Source: JBFWNG01 sp050251195 (GTDB lineage Bacteria > Bdellovibrionota_B > Oligoflexia > Oligoflexales > Oligoflexaceae). From it: a stretch of DNA of 64,000 nucleotides. The notes below the pieces were generated by a model. That model saw nothing but the letters and a program-made list of their open reading frames with translations. It was not told where the DNA came from and searched no databases. The stretch's first letter is position 1. Each line of letters starts with the position of its first letter. Positions 55,301 to 63,104 of the stretch are shown here, one piece after another. A program made the position numbers and the translations under genes. The stretch lies in NCBI GenBank assembly GCA_050251195.1, contig JBFWNG010000003.1:124001-188000 (forward strand), in the 5' to 3' direction.

Positions 55301-56067
55301 CCGATGACGCCGGCAACAGTAATTCCTGATTTAACATTGGCTGCATTGACATTAGCCATATTTACCGATTTGAACGCTGCCACAGTGACGCATCCAACCT
55401 CACCGTCCGAACTACAATCAACGTGAGATTCTGGAACACCAGTTCCTGTCACACTCGCGATGGAGACTCCCGCCCTAATTTCACTTGGTAGCAGGGTAGC
55501 CATTTTAATGGCTTTGAAATCCTTTGTTGTTAAACAGTCAGTTTCACCATCAGAGGAACAATCCTTTAATTCATCCCCACAGTATTTCGTGCCCTTCTGA
55601 ATATCACCATTTCGATCAAAGAACTTTTTATCCGAACAAACTTGTGATGGATCAGACGTAATAATGGGATAATTTTCACTTGCCAGACCGTAGAACGTAA
55701 TCGGCTTCGACACATCGTTTAATTTAACAACTGCAGAAATTTTTCCAGCACTTAGATCCGCTGGAGAAAAAAAGAAAGCCTCGCTCTCGTCCTTAATTGT
55801 AAGCGGGATCTCCTCTTCCCCAATAACGATGCTCATGCCGTCAGCCAAACCAGTTCCGTAGATCGTTACCGATTCGTTACGGTAAACAACGAGTGGGTCG
55901 ATTCCAATTATGGAGAACGTATTGGAGTCGGGGTTTGATACAGCTGACTGGCAACTCGGATCGTCAGGATTCTTGGCACATTTATCTTGGACATCAACTT
56001 CCATATTGGAATCGCAGCTGGTCAAGACTAGCTGGCCAAGGATCGCTATGTAAATTGCAGTTTTCAT
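52315..56067 (-). CDS. Giant repeat lipoprotein 2: paralogue of the 48576-52307 gene
   Basis: A 1250-residue lipoprotein (leader IAILGQLVLTSC) with the same architecture: TIG-like domain (residues ~50-128), seven ~115-residue repeats (from residue 213), DUF1566/Lcl-like C-terminus (MWTSRRSSSGWEAA; DWRLPTVKELLQAH). I start it at the ATG at 56067; a TTG five codons earlier is also in frame, and neither has a good Shine-Dalgarno. First gene of a two-gene unit of tandem paralogues. The N-terminal segment carries an extra Cys pair (DKCAKNPDDPSC). Confidence 0.85.
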   Translation of the reverse strand: MKTAIYIAILGQLVLTSCDSNMEVDVQDKCAKNPDDPSCQSAVSNPDSNTFSIIGIDPLVVYRNESVTIYGTGLADGMSIVIGEEEIPLTIKDESEAFFFSPADLSAGKISAVVKLNDVSKPITFYGLASENYPIITSDPSQVCSDKKFFDRNGDIQKGTKYCGDELKDCSSDGETDCLTTKDFKAIKMATLLPSEIRAGVSIASVTGTGVPESHVDCSSDGEVGCVTVAAFKSVNMANVNAANVKSGITVAGVIGDYPSATNPLAGAGATTDLTAGTFNNQVTSANAFEYWDSQGVRHSGTGDTDIVANHIANSIEIFGTLGNALMESHSNCTGNSQQGCVATAIYQAANLSNLTAGNVKNGITIAGVSGAYPSASNLLTGADPTADLTSTTFNVKLESATAFEYFDSAGNRQLGAGDTDLASVNLADSTIVFGVTGSATLESHTNCTGNAQQGCVATATYQSADLANLAAGSVRNGITIAGIVGNYPSASDPLVDADATSDLTSATFNAKLESTTAFEYFDSAGNRYVGAGDIDLAAANIVSGAGVFGVTGTAIIESHSNCTGSAQQSCVTTAAYQSADLTNLSVANLKNGVSVAGVTGDYPSATHPLTGADATIDLTSGSFNSKLESPTAFEYFDSAGNRFTGTGDADLVAANVVSGSVIFGVTGTTVAESHSNCTGNSQQGCVATATYQSADLTNLLAANIKNGITISGITGNYPSATSPLAGADATADLTSASFNAKLAASTAFEYFDSAGNRYTGAGDTDLTPVNIAIGEGIFGLTGTSSLESHSSCTGNGQQSCVATATYQSADLSSLSAGNVKNGVTIGGVGGDYPSATNPLAGADATDDLVSGTFNTQLETAAAFEYFDSTGNRYTGAGDADLIAANVVNGSAIFGVTGVTPVESHNNCTGNAQQSCVTTAAYQSADVSNLSAGNIKSGVIIAGVTGGYPSSTNTLTGAQAGTDDLDSSNFDGQIRSASGFEYWDSTGARHIGNGDADITASKILSGKTIFGVAGSLVSPSNCTSDAQVGCISTSQYKSADTNAFTEWDIRAGYTAAGKSGEIRFYRNMADTASFDRTTGTGALTGIDIYDTTDDYNNGLGFPTQNPAGWYQVTGSNWLRDSATDDGAGAGTAGNGLCEGSEVCIFTDRLTSQMWTSRRSSSGWEAAITDCDGLTYGGHSDWRLPTVKELLQAHIDALATLGAADKLSAGVYLWSSTTRTTNTGYGWKVSGGTGRADWETKGTSEYHICTR
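53016..55431. repeat. Seven ~345-bp coding repeats of giant lipoprotein 2
   Basis: The same repeat unit as in the downstream paralogue, again in seven copies. The equal copy number suggests the whole gene was duplicated after the array formed, or that the copy number is under constraint. Confidence 0.8.
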
Positions 56068-56540
56068 AGAAAATCTGCCCAAGGTGTAAGGTGGCTATTC
56101 TCTGGTTCGGCAGGATATTAAGTATAATGAGGACAGGATGTAACCTGTTGTTGTTACTACCATCGGTGAACATATTTTTTGGGTATTTAATATTGCGTTT
56201 ATACATCATTTGAAGAGTATGGAGGAATCAATTCGGTGACAAAACCGAAGGAAAAGGGATTTTTGCGTAAGAATTGAAAGTTTTGATCGAAGTCCAGCCA
56301 AAATTGGCGTTGGTATACTTCCGTACTTCCTGCCATTTCAGATCTTATTTGACTTTATGACAACTCAAACCGATATGGATGGATGCAATGTCATTTAACT
56401 TAAAAGCAAGGGCACCTAGTGGATATGCTTATCAAGGCACCAGCCTCAGCATTTTCCGATTTTAACTCTGAAACAAACGCTCGTTTCTGTTTACGCAGAA
56501 GCGATTTTATCATCAATGATTTACAGCAATGGAGGGGTTT
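56068..56540. other. Gene-free divergent intergenic region
   Basis: About 470 bp between the start of the giant lipoprotein unit and a plus-strand lipoprotein gene. No convincing frame and no tRNA-like fold. It must hold both promoters, but I see no clear -35/-10 pair or palindrome that I would name. Confidence 0.5.
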
Positions 56541-57197
56541 ATGTTGCTAAAGTATCTCACGCTCAGTCTAAGTGTTTTTGTATCATCATTCATCGTAACA
56601 GCTTGCTCCGTAGAGGAAACCGAAGAGGAGAAGTTGGAAGCGGAAGCCGCTGATCTTGAGCGCCAAGCCGAAGAAGACGATTTGGGGGCAACCACTATTA
56701 CGAAAACGAAAACCAGCCAAACCCAGACCTGTACAATAACGCAAACTTCGACGACGTCCTCAAAGACAACAAAAACGACAACCACAAAATCAACCTCTTC
56801 AAAAACCCAAACCTGTTCTTCAACGACCACCGCCACTCCGGAAACTGGTGAGAGCGCTGAATGCATTTCTCATAAGACGGCACTTGCTAATCAAGGCATT
56901 TTTATTCATAGCTCGGGTTTGAGAGTCAGATACGTCAATACTCGTCTGTCTTTTGCCAACTCTCAGTTAGCTTGCAAAAACTCTAGTGGTGTTTTGAGCT
57001 TAAAACTTGCGACGCCGGCCCAACTGTCTCTCGTTAAAAACCTATTTGTCACATCAACGGGTAAATCATGTAAGACAGACGTCTGGTCAGAGAAGCTTGT
57101 AAGGACCACGGTTACACCAGTAACTTACCTCTTGCCAAACGTTGCACAAATTACGAACGGCAAAGATGCGAAAGCTGTTTGTGTCGTGCAGGAATAG
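56541..57197 (+). CDS. Lipoprotein with Thr/Lys/Ser-rich mucin-like linker
   Basis: A 218-residue lipoprotein (leader VFVSSFIVTAC; the start at 56541 follows GGAGG). A Glu/Ala-rich helix (residues 25-50) leads to a tract of ~60 residues made largely of Thr, Lys and Ser (TITKTKTSQTQTCTITQTST). A C-terminal ~100-residue domain follows (SSGLRVRYVNTRLSFANSQL; LSLKLATPAQLSLVKNL) with five Cys. The tract is a candidate for O-glycosylation or an extended surface stalk. No family recognised. Divergent from the giant repeat lipoproteins. Confidence 0.7.
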   Translation: MLLKYLTLSLSVFVSSFIVTACSVEETEEEKLEAEAADLERQAEEDDLGATTITKTKTSQTQTCTITQTSTTSSKTTKTTTTKSTSSKTQTCSSTTTATPETGESAECISHKTALANQGIFIHSSGLRVRYVNTRLSFANSQLACKNSSGVLSLKLATPAQLSLVKNLFVTSTGKSCKTDVWSEKLVRTTVTPVTYLLPNVAQITNGKDAKAVCVVQE

Positions 57198-57226
57198 ATT
57201 TAGAGAAGGCTAAAAACAAAAACAAG

Positions 57227-57252
57227 GCGGCGAGGGGTTATCCCCTTGCTGC
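57227..57252. terminator. Hairpin after the Thr-rich lipoprotein gene
   Basis: GCGGCGAGGGG pairs, with two G-T pairs, to CCCCTTGCTGC around TTA(T). It lies between two convergent gene ends (57197 and 57274). No strong T-run follows. Confidence 0.6.
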
Positions 57253-57273
57253 TTCGTCATTTAGAGTCCCTCG

Positions 57274-57840
57274 TTATTGGAGGAGGTCCTTAAGGGTGAC
57301 AGTATGGTCTCCCAGTACCAGCGCGGTCAGATCACCCTGCCCTGACTTAACAATATCGCCAAGACCGACACTCTCCATAAGGCGTAAAATGTTGGCATCC
57401 CAATCGATGGAAATCCTTTGTACGAACCGTGGTCGATCCTCGATACTATCTCGCTGACTCACTTCGATTAATGTTGGGACGCCAGGCCTCGCTAGATATA
57501 TTGTCTGAACCCTGCTAAGGGATTTCAAACTTGAGAGATGCAGAAGCCATCCGGAGCCAGCTAAGGAATCCACAAACGCGAGTACATCAGGCACGTCTAT
57601 CGCAAGGTGATGAAGGCCAGGTCCTCGCTTATCTAACGCTCGTTGGTAAGCACCCGGACGAATCGGCTCCATAAGGAGAAGGGAGTTACTTCGGCTGCGT
57701 TCGACATAGATCTCTCGGGTACCCTCGCCGTCCCAAATCTCTTCTTCGCCGATTTCAAAGCCAAACTGACTGAGATATTGCGCTGATTTTCGAACTGAAC
57801 GTACTAAAATAGCAACGTGGTTTGGCTGAATCTTTAGCAT
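57274..57840 (-). CDS. VOC-superfamily protein (glyoxalase/epimerase-like)
   Basis: A 188-residue protein. The vicinal-oxygen-chelate fold is indicated by NHVAILVRSVRKSAQYLSQF, the central GPGLHHLAIDVPDVLAFVDSL and the metal-site-like His/Glu in these segments. The layout resembles methylmalonyl-CoA epimerase-type proteins, with a C-terminal extension of ~60 residues. It starts 10 bp after the preceding VOC gene, whose stop overlaps the Shine-Dalgarno, so the pair is coupled. Reaction unknown. Confidence 0.8.
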   Translation of the reverse strand: MLKIQPNHVAILVRSVRKSAQYLSQFGFEIGEEEIWDGEGTREIYVERSRSNSLLLMEPIRPGAYQRALDKRGPGLHHLAIDVPDVLAFVDSLAGSGWLLHLSSLKSLSRVQTIYLARPGVPTLIEVSQRDSIEDRPRFVQRISIDWDANILRLMESVGLGDIVKSGQGDLTALVLGDHTVTLKDLLQ

Positions 57841-57849
57841 GGTATCGTC

Positions 57850-58206
57850 CTATTTTTGTATTTCACCTTCGAGCCCGATCACATTCCCAAATGGATCCTT
57901 GATCTGACAAATCTGGAGATTTGCCTCCGTAGGGATAGGGCCCCGGTAGATTGTCCCGCCAAGAGAGGAAAGATGAACAACAGCCCCGCGAAAATCATCG
58001 ACCCACCAATAGCCTACGCAACCGCCGGTAGTAAGAGGAGACTTAGAGTCGGCGCGGTGAAAGCAAAGGTTCGTTTTTCCTACCTCGAACAAAGCAAAAT
58101 CTGGATCTTCATAGCGCGGTTTGAAGCCTAAGGCCTTTTCGTACCAATCGCGGCTTTGCTTGATGTCGGAAACAAAAAGGAAGATCGAGCTTACTGATTT
58201 GAGCAT
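57850..58206 (-). CDS. VOC-superfamily protein (glyoxalase/bleomycin-resistance-like)
   Basis: A 118-residue single-domain protein: FLFVSDIKQSRDWYEKALGF at the start and ICQIKDPFGNVIGLEGE at the end are the family hallmarks. It may bind a small electrophile or antibiotic, or catalyse a lyase step. AAAGGG precedes the ATG. Second gene of a three-gene unit with a GNAT-TPR protein upstream (32 bp) and another VOC protein downstream. Confidence 0.88.
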   Translation of the reverse strand: MLKSVSSIFLFVSDIKQSRDWYEKALGFKPRYEDPDFALFEVGKTNLCFHRADSKSPLTTGGCVGYWWVDDFRGAVVHLSSLGGTIYRGPIPTEANLQICQIKDPFGNVIGLEGEIQK

Positions 58207-58237
58207 GAGTTATCCCTTTATTGGTTATGGCGTATCG

Positions 58238-59266
58238 TTAGGACCAGGTCTCGCTGAGTTTATCCGAATAAAACCGCAACGCTCTCGCATAAGATTTTAT
58301 CGACGAATCGGACGTGGAATCCAACAACTCAAGCAACAAATGACTAACGGCATCTTCACTTTTGCCAAGATTATGCAAAGTCAATGCACGAAAAACCTTA
58401 AGGGCACGGTCGTCCGGAAATTCAAAAACCGCGCGATCAAAAACTTCCAGCGACTTTCTATATTCGCCAAGGCATCGGAAGGTACTTCCCAGGCCGAGCA
58501 TCGCACCTTTACGATCTTCTCCCGATAGACCGTTGGCAATTGCTGTTTCATAGTAAGGGACCGCTTCGCGCTCCTTGCCCATGAAATCGTGCGTCCAAGC
58601 CATTTGGTAATTAATTTCGGGATCAAGCGGGTGCTTATGTAAAAGATCAGCGAGTATGGTTATGGCCTTTTCAGGCTGATTCGCGAGTCTCAGCTCGGCC
58701 ACTTGTGCAATTTCGGGATATTTGACAGGAGGATGTTCAGCGATCCAATCTTCTTTCAGATACCCAAAGAGTCGGTGAGGCATCTCAGCATGAGAAAAGT
58801 CTCGTTCATACCTAAACTTCAGTTTCTCGATAGTTTTTAACGATGCTGTGTTCTGATGAACAGCAAAAGCGATGATTCGATCAAGGTCTAGAGTGGTAAA
58901 TCCATAGTCTAGTATGGCCCTGGCTGCTTCAGTTGCATAGCCTTGATTCCAGAACCTCAAACAGAGGCGATAACCGAGTTCAAATTCTTCGCGCCCATCA
59001 AGTTGGTATGGATCGATTCCACAAGTACCGATGAATTCATTCCCGTTCTTGGTGAATAGGAGAAATTTACCCAAGCCGCGCTGCTCGAAGAGAGCCACCC
59101 GGGAATCAACCTTTTCCGTAGCTTCCTTTTTATCTCGAACTGAAAAACGCCCAGGAGTGGAAAAGCAATTGTAACCGGCATCCATTGACGACGTTAGATA
59201 ATGTGGAACATCCTCTTGAGTCCAGGGGCGTATAATTAGTCTTTCTGTTTTTGCAACTATGCTCAT
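58238..59266 (-). CDS. GNAT N-acetyltransferase fused to C-terminal TPR repeats
   Basis: A 342-residue protein. Residues 1-175 are a RimJ/RimL-type acetyltransferase (TERLIIRPWTQEDVPHYL; FELGYRLCLRFWNQGYATEA, the acetyl-CoA loop; NTASLKTIEKLKFRYERD). Residues ~180-340 contain about four tetratricopeptide repeats (NYQMAWTHDFMGKEREAVPY; MLGLGSTFRCLGEYRKSLEV; ALKVFRALTLHNLGKSEDAV). The fusion may let the TPR part choose a protein substrate. First gene of the unit with two VOC proteins. Confidence 0.85.
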   Translation of the reverse strand: MSIVAKTERLIIRPWTQEDVPHYLTSSMDAGYNCFSTPGRFSVRDKKEATEKVDSRVALFEQRGLGKFLLFTKNGNEFIGTCGIDPYQLDGREEFELGYRLCLRFWNQGYATEAARAILDYGFTTLDLDRIIAFAVHQNTASLKTIEKLKFRYERDFSHAEMPHRLFGYLKEDWIAEHPPVKYPEIAQVAELRLANQPEKAITILADLLHKHPLDPEINYQMAWTHDFMGKEREAVPYYETAIANGLSGEDRKGAMLGLGSTFRCLGEYRKSLEVFDRAVFEFPDDRALKVFRALTLHNLGKSEDAVSHLLLELLDSTSDSSIKSYARALRFYSDKLSETWS

Positions 59267-59409
59267 CCTATTTATCTACCTAAGGTGTTACCCATATCGA
59301 CTATGGGATTGCAGCGTTTTGAGGATCGAGACCTTAAGTCACCTGAAGGTATTTTGCACGCGGAATTTTGCCGCAAAAATCAGCAAGCAGAGGGATAACT
59401 GCCCAGTTT

Positions 59410-59760
59410 TTAGGACCTTTTGACAAATTCCGACTTCAAATTCATAGCTCCAAATCCTTCGATCTTGCAGCTAATATTGTGGCCGTCAGCGCCGTCGACT
59501 AGTCTGATATTCTTGACCTTTGTGCCGACTTTAACAACCTGCGACGAACCTTTGACTTTGAGGTCTTTGACCACCGTCACAGAATCGCCTTCGCTCAGGA
59601 TCGTTCCGTAAGCGTCGCGTACTGACGAATCGTCCTGCTCGGAACTCGGCGAATCCGCCGCGATATTCCACTCGTGTGCACACTGCGAACAAATCTGAAG
59701 ATTGCCGTCTTCATAGGTGTATTCCGATTGGCATTTTGGACAAGATGGAGTTGTTGTCAT
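59410..59760 (-). CDS. PhnA/YjdM-family zinc-ribbon protein
   Basis: A 116-residue protein. The N-terminal zinc ribbon uses Cys7, Cys10, Cys24 and Cys27 (CPKC, CSQC). The C-terminal PhnA domain includes GTILSEGDSVTVVKDLKVKG and VGTKVKNIRLVDG. The name PhnA is historical, and these proteins are not established phosphonate enzymes. Single gene, divergent from the HTH regulator. Confidence 0.9.
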   Translation of the reverse strand: MTTTPSCPKCQSEYTYEDGNLQICSQCAHEWNIAADSPSSEQDDSSVRDAYGTILSEGDSVTVVKDLKVKGSSQVVKVGTKVKNIRLVDGADGHNISCKIEGFGAMNLKSEFVKRS

Positions 59761-59889
59761 AGGCGTAACTCTAATAAATGATACCTAATTATTCTCTTTG
59801 GTATCGTAAAACAATACATCCTATTTCGCTATTGAGAAAAGGGGTGATCGGCAATACGGTTGGTGTATCAACCATCGGAGGGAAAACTC

Positions 59890-60657
59890 GTGGAACGCGA
59901 AGACACTCGAAAAGAAGCTGGACAAATCGTGGACGTTATCAAGGAGATCATGCGTGAAAGAAAGCTTCGCTACCATCAGCTTGCGGAGTACTTGGAGATT
60001 GCGGAATCAACCGTTAAAAGATTTATGAACGATGCAGAGCTTCCGTTAAGTCGACTCCTCTCGATTTGTCGGTGGCTCGATATCAGTCTCGATGCGCTGT
60101 ACGAACGAGTAAGGGAACTTCGTTATCCGATGGTCAGGTTCACCGAAGCACAAGAGGAGTTTTTTAGCAGCAACTTGGGGCATTTAAATTTTTTCCTGGC
60201 GTTATTGGGTGGGAAGACTCCTAATGACGTTTCCAAGGAGCACAAAATGGGCGGAGAAACAGTTTCGCTCTACCTCAGAGATTTGGAGAAAGAAGGCTTG
60301 CTTGAACGACTCGACGGGGAAAACGTCAGGTTGCTCTTGAAGGGCGACACCGTAGTCTGGGATCACGATGGTCCCATTGGAAAGACTTATACAGAAAACT
60401 ATATCAATACCATCTCCCAGAGGGCTGTGGCGAAACTCACAAATAGAGGGGACTTGCGCTTGTGGACAGGTTCAAAAACGCTGACCGTCAAACAATATAA
60501 GAATATGCAGCAGGACATTGAAGAAGTTGTCGAAAGGTACCGGATTTTGTCCGCTGGCCAGTCTCGTAAGACTGGAGCGGACTTTATCCAATTTTTGTTT
60601 ATAACTGACGTTTGGGAAGATCCGTCGTTTTCAATAATTTCCGATATGCAGGTGTAA
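59890..60657 (+). CDS. XRE-type helix-turn-helix regulator
   Basis: A 255-residue protein if started at the GTG at 59890, which has GGAGG about 9 bases upstream; the ATG at 59860 is less likely. The HTH is at residues ~20-70 (YHQLAEYLEIAESTVKRFMN, then ICRWLDISLDALYERVREL). A second winged-helix-like part follows (VSKEHKMGGETVSLYLRDLE). The C-terminus is of unknown type and might sense a ligand. Its targets may include neighbouring genes; no operator was identified. Confidence 0.8.
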   Translation: MEREDTRKEAGQIVDVIKEIMRERKLRYHQLAEYLEIAESTVKRFMNDAELPLSRLLSICRWLDISLDALYERVRELRYPMVRFTEAQEEFFSSNLGHLNFFLALLGGKTPNDVSKEHKMGGETVSLYLRDLEKEGLLERLDGENVRLLLKGDTVVWDHDGPIGKTYTENYINTISQRAVAKLTNRGDLRLWTGSKTLTVKQYKNMQQDIEEVVERYRILSAGQSRKTGADFIQFLFITDVWEDPSFSIISDMQV

Positions 60658-60667
60658 GAGTTACAAA

Positions 60668-61693
60668 CTACTTAGTACCTTTCGCAATTGCCTGACGGAC
60701 GGCAGCCTCGAACAAGCTCTTACCGCTCTCTTGGAAATCAAACGCATCTCCTGGTTCGTCGGGAAGAGCAAATCCAATTCGCGACTCAGGTAGCGGGGAT
60801 CCATTAACTCCCGCAGATCCTTTATCGAACATGAATAATGCGGGGGCGCTATCGTTGCCGTCAACGGTCGCTATCACCTTTGCTGCTGGCGCCAATCCGG
60901 TAGGAAAGGCGAGTCCTTCGGAGCCCTGGAACGGAGCTACGACTCCTGCTAGGTTTGCGGCGAGCGGATGTTCTGGATGTGTTATTCGATACTCTACAGT
61001 TGGATCAATAGTGGTGCCAGTTGCAAGCCCGAGATGCTCGAACTCCTGCGCGGAAAGTGTAAGCACAGAGACGTTGGCATCATCCAGTTGATCCTGGGTA
61101 AAAGCAAATGGGCTTATAATGACGAGATCGTATTGTTCTGCATCAGCTGCCGTTATGCTTTGAACGCCCCAATACATTCGGCCCCCAAATCCGATCTCGA
61201 CCAGCTTGTGCTCTAGACTACGGTCAGCTTGCCTTAGGTGATCTTGCCCCGGCTCGGGTACGCCATCAACGTTACTGGTAATAAAAAGAGCGCGAGGTTG
61301 GCGCACATACACTGTTGCTACTGCATCTTCGCTTGCCAAAAAGTCTTCGTTTATCGCCCGATAGGTGAAGGTCACAACACCATTGAATGCTGGGTTTGGC
61401 CTAAAGCTAAGATTGGGACTAACACCTTCAAGAATTCCTTCACTAGGAGAAATCTGTGAAGTGATTGCATATCCAATGATTGCTCTGCTATTGGGATCTG
61501 ACGCGGTTAAAATTATTGGTATCCTCGCGCCCCCCTTTCTTATCGCGCTGACATTGTAGGCTACGGGCAGATTCTTGGGCGCATCGGGAGATTCGTCTCC
61601 TACTGCGATTTCGGAGTATACCCCACCAAGGGACAAAGCAAGGAACATGATCAAGAATCTTTTAAAAGCTCGTTTTATCACATCGGCAAGCAT
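60668..61693 (-). CDS. Exported protein with Ig-like domain
   Basis: A 341-residue protein with an N-terminal hydrophobic signal (FKRFLIMFLALSLGGVYS). Residues ~40-125 are a bacterial Ig/cadherin-like domain (ILTASDPNSRAIIGYAITSQ; FRPNPAFNGVVTFTYRAIN). The remaining ~215 residues resemble a Rossmann-like fold (ALFITSNVDGVPEPGQDHL; YDLVIISPFAFTQDQLDDA), and a class I glutamine-amidotransferase-like or ThuA-type fold is possible. Such proteins are exported and often bind polysaccharide. Its end is 10 bp from the HTH gene end (convergent). Confidence 0.7.
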   Translation of the reverse strand: MLADVIKRAFKRFLIMFLALSLGGVYSEIAVGDESPDAPKNLPVAYNVSAIRKGGARIPIILTASDPNSRAIIGYAITSQISPSEGILEGVSPNLSFRPNPAFNGVVTFTYRAINEDFLASEDAVATVYVRQPRALFITSNVDGVPEPGQDHLRQADRSLEHKLVEIGFGGRMYWGVQSITAADAEQYDLVIISPFAFTQDQLDDANVSVLTLSAQEFEHLGLATGTTIDPTVEYRITHPEHPLAANLAGVVAPFQGSEGLAFPTGLAPAAKVIATVDGNDSAPALFMFDKGSAGVNGSPLPESRIGFALPDEPGDAFDFQESGKSLFEAAVRQAIAKGTK

Positions 61694-61707
61694 GACTTTT
61701 CCTCTAG

Positions 61708-61899
61708 TTACTTACTGATGGGATTGATATCCCATTTTCCCCTACTATCGGCATCCCACCAAGGAGTCGGAGGATGCTCCCGAAAATAGTGTAAACAAAA
61801 GTAAACCAGTGCGAGATATCTTATTGCGCAATCACAATCATAGCTTGGATTTTCTATGATTCGGATTGCTCTCAATCTAGAAGATTTGGGGCCCGACAT
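61708..61899 (-). CDS. Possible small protein downstream of citrate synthase
   Basis: A 63-residue frame that begins inside the last codons of the citrate synthase gene (overlap 23 bp). It is Cys/Tyr/Trp-rich (SYDCDCAIRYLALVYFCLHY), without a Shine-Dalgarno of its own beyond the coding sequence and with no family match. It may be chance. Confidence 0.25.
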   Translation of the reverse strand: MSGPKSSRLRAIRIIENPSYDCDCAIRYLALVYFCLHYFREHPPTPWWDADSRGKWDINPISK

Positions 61900-62971
61900 A
61901 AGTAAGCTGAGGTCTAATCAAACGACCGTATTTCTTCTCTTCATAGATATGGGCACACCATCCGACCGCTCTCCCAAAGGCAAACGTCGGCGTAAACAAA
62001 CTTCTTTCTAAGCCGATGGAATCGAGTAATACCGCGGTATAAAACTCTACGTTCGCTTTGATAGGTATTTTCGGTTTGAGCTCGCCCAGAACTTTTTCAC
62101 AAGCTTGTTCGACTTCGCGAGCAAAGTGCAACTGCTCTGCCGAGATGCCGGAATGAGAAAGTAGGTCGATAGCTCGTTCGAATATCGCCGCCCTGGGATC
62201 GCGAGTTCGATAGATTCGATGCCCCATACCCATAATCCGTTTACCGCTTGCTACTTCTCTTCGAATCCAAGGTTCTGCGTTTTCGATGGTTTTGATGCTT
62301 TCCAACATGTCCAATACGGGTCCCGGAGCGCCGCCGTGCAGAGGTCCTTTGAGTGCCCCTATAGCACCCACAACTGCCGAGAACATATCCGAATGCGTTG
62401 AGGCGATTACCCGCGCAGTGAATGTTGAGGCATTCATGCCATGATCAGCTACCGTGATCAAATACGTCTCCAAAGCTCGCACCAAAGCTGGATCGGCTTC
62501 AGCGCGAAATAGCATTCGGAGGTAGTCATTAACGGGTGCTAGTTCGGGTTTGGGTGCCAGAGCCGGCAAGTTTGTATGCATAGCATACCATCCACTTATC
62601 CATACCGGGATGGAACCAACAATGAGAATCTCTGGCGCTAACTCGGAACTAACGTCGGCCATCGCCAATATTCCAGCTCTTATCGCCGCCATGGGTTCTC
62701 GAAGCAAAATCTGCGGACGCTTCTCCATCAACTCAAAGGCCAACGAACGGGCCTCACCGAATCCTTCGTGTAGATCTTCTGTTTTGGTTAGACCTTGCCA
62801 TAGCAAGCTACAGACGGAAACGAAGTCCTGGTCGAAAGCTATGGTTTCAATATTTCTTCCTTTGTAGCCCAGTATACCCCTCAAGCCATCGATAAAACTT
62901 AAATTCGATTCAGCCACGGAAATGTTTTCTAATCCGAGGACAGTCTCATTCTTTGCTTTTAGTGCTGTCAT
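61877..62971 (-). CDS. Citrate synthase family enzyme
   Basis: A 364-residue citrate synthase/2-methylcitrate synthase. The start at 62971 has AAAGGAGG 6 bases upstream; the frame opens 13 codons earlier without such a signal. Catalytic and binding motifs: ADHGMNASTFTARVIAST, GALKGPLHGGAPGPV (active-site His), MGMGHRIYRTRDPRA and NVEFYTAVLLDSIGL (Asp/Glu region). It condenses acetyl-CoA or propionyl-CoA with oxaloacetate; which one is not decidable. It is divergent from a helix-turn-helix/citrate-synthase-fold gene, with an inverted repeat between. Confidence 0.9.
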   Translation of the reverse strand: MTALKAKNETVLGLENISVAESNLSFIDGLRGILGYKGRNIETIAFDQDFVSVCSLLWQGLTKTEDLHEGFGEARSLAFELMEKRPQILLREPMAAIRAGILAMADVSSELAPEILIVGSIPVWISGWYAMHTNLPALAPKPELAPVNDYLRMLFRAEADPALVRALETYLITVADHGMNASTFTARVIASTHSDMFSAVVGAIGALKGPLHGGAPGPVLDMLESIKTIENAEPWIRREVASGKRIMGMGHRIYRTRDPRAAIFERAIDLLSHSGISAEQLHFAREVEQACEKVLGELKPKIPIKANVEFYTAVLLDSIGLERSLFTPTFAFGRAVGWCAHIYEEKKYGRLIRPQLTYVGPQIF

Positions 62972-63008
62972 CTTGCACCTCCTTTGCCTACGATTATCGG
63001 CAATCGAC

Positions 63009-63044
63009 ATACATTGATCAATATTGATTGAAAAATCAATGTAT
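63009..63044. promoter_or_regulatory. Inverted repeat in the divergent citrate synthase promoter region
   Basis: ATACATTGAT at 63009-63018 and its exact complement ATCAATGTAT at 63035-63044 are separated by 16 bp; TTGATCAA and further ATTGAT copies lie within. It sits 38-73 bp before the citrate synthase start and 61-96 bp before the divergent start, a good position for an operator bound by the HTH protein. Confidence 0.55.
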
Positions 63045-63104
63045 CGGGGGTATTGTTTAACTTAACGAAAACAACGTTCTAGCATACAAAAGAAATACAA
63101 CTTG

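Noticed and set aside
49289..55431. Tandem repeats as a possible CRISPR array
   Set aside because: The unit is ~345 bp, in frame and fully coding, with no short direct repeats and unique spacers.
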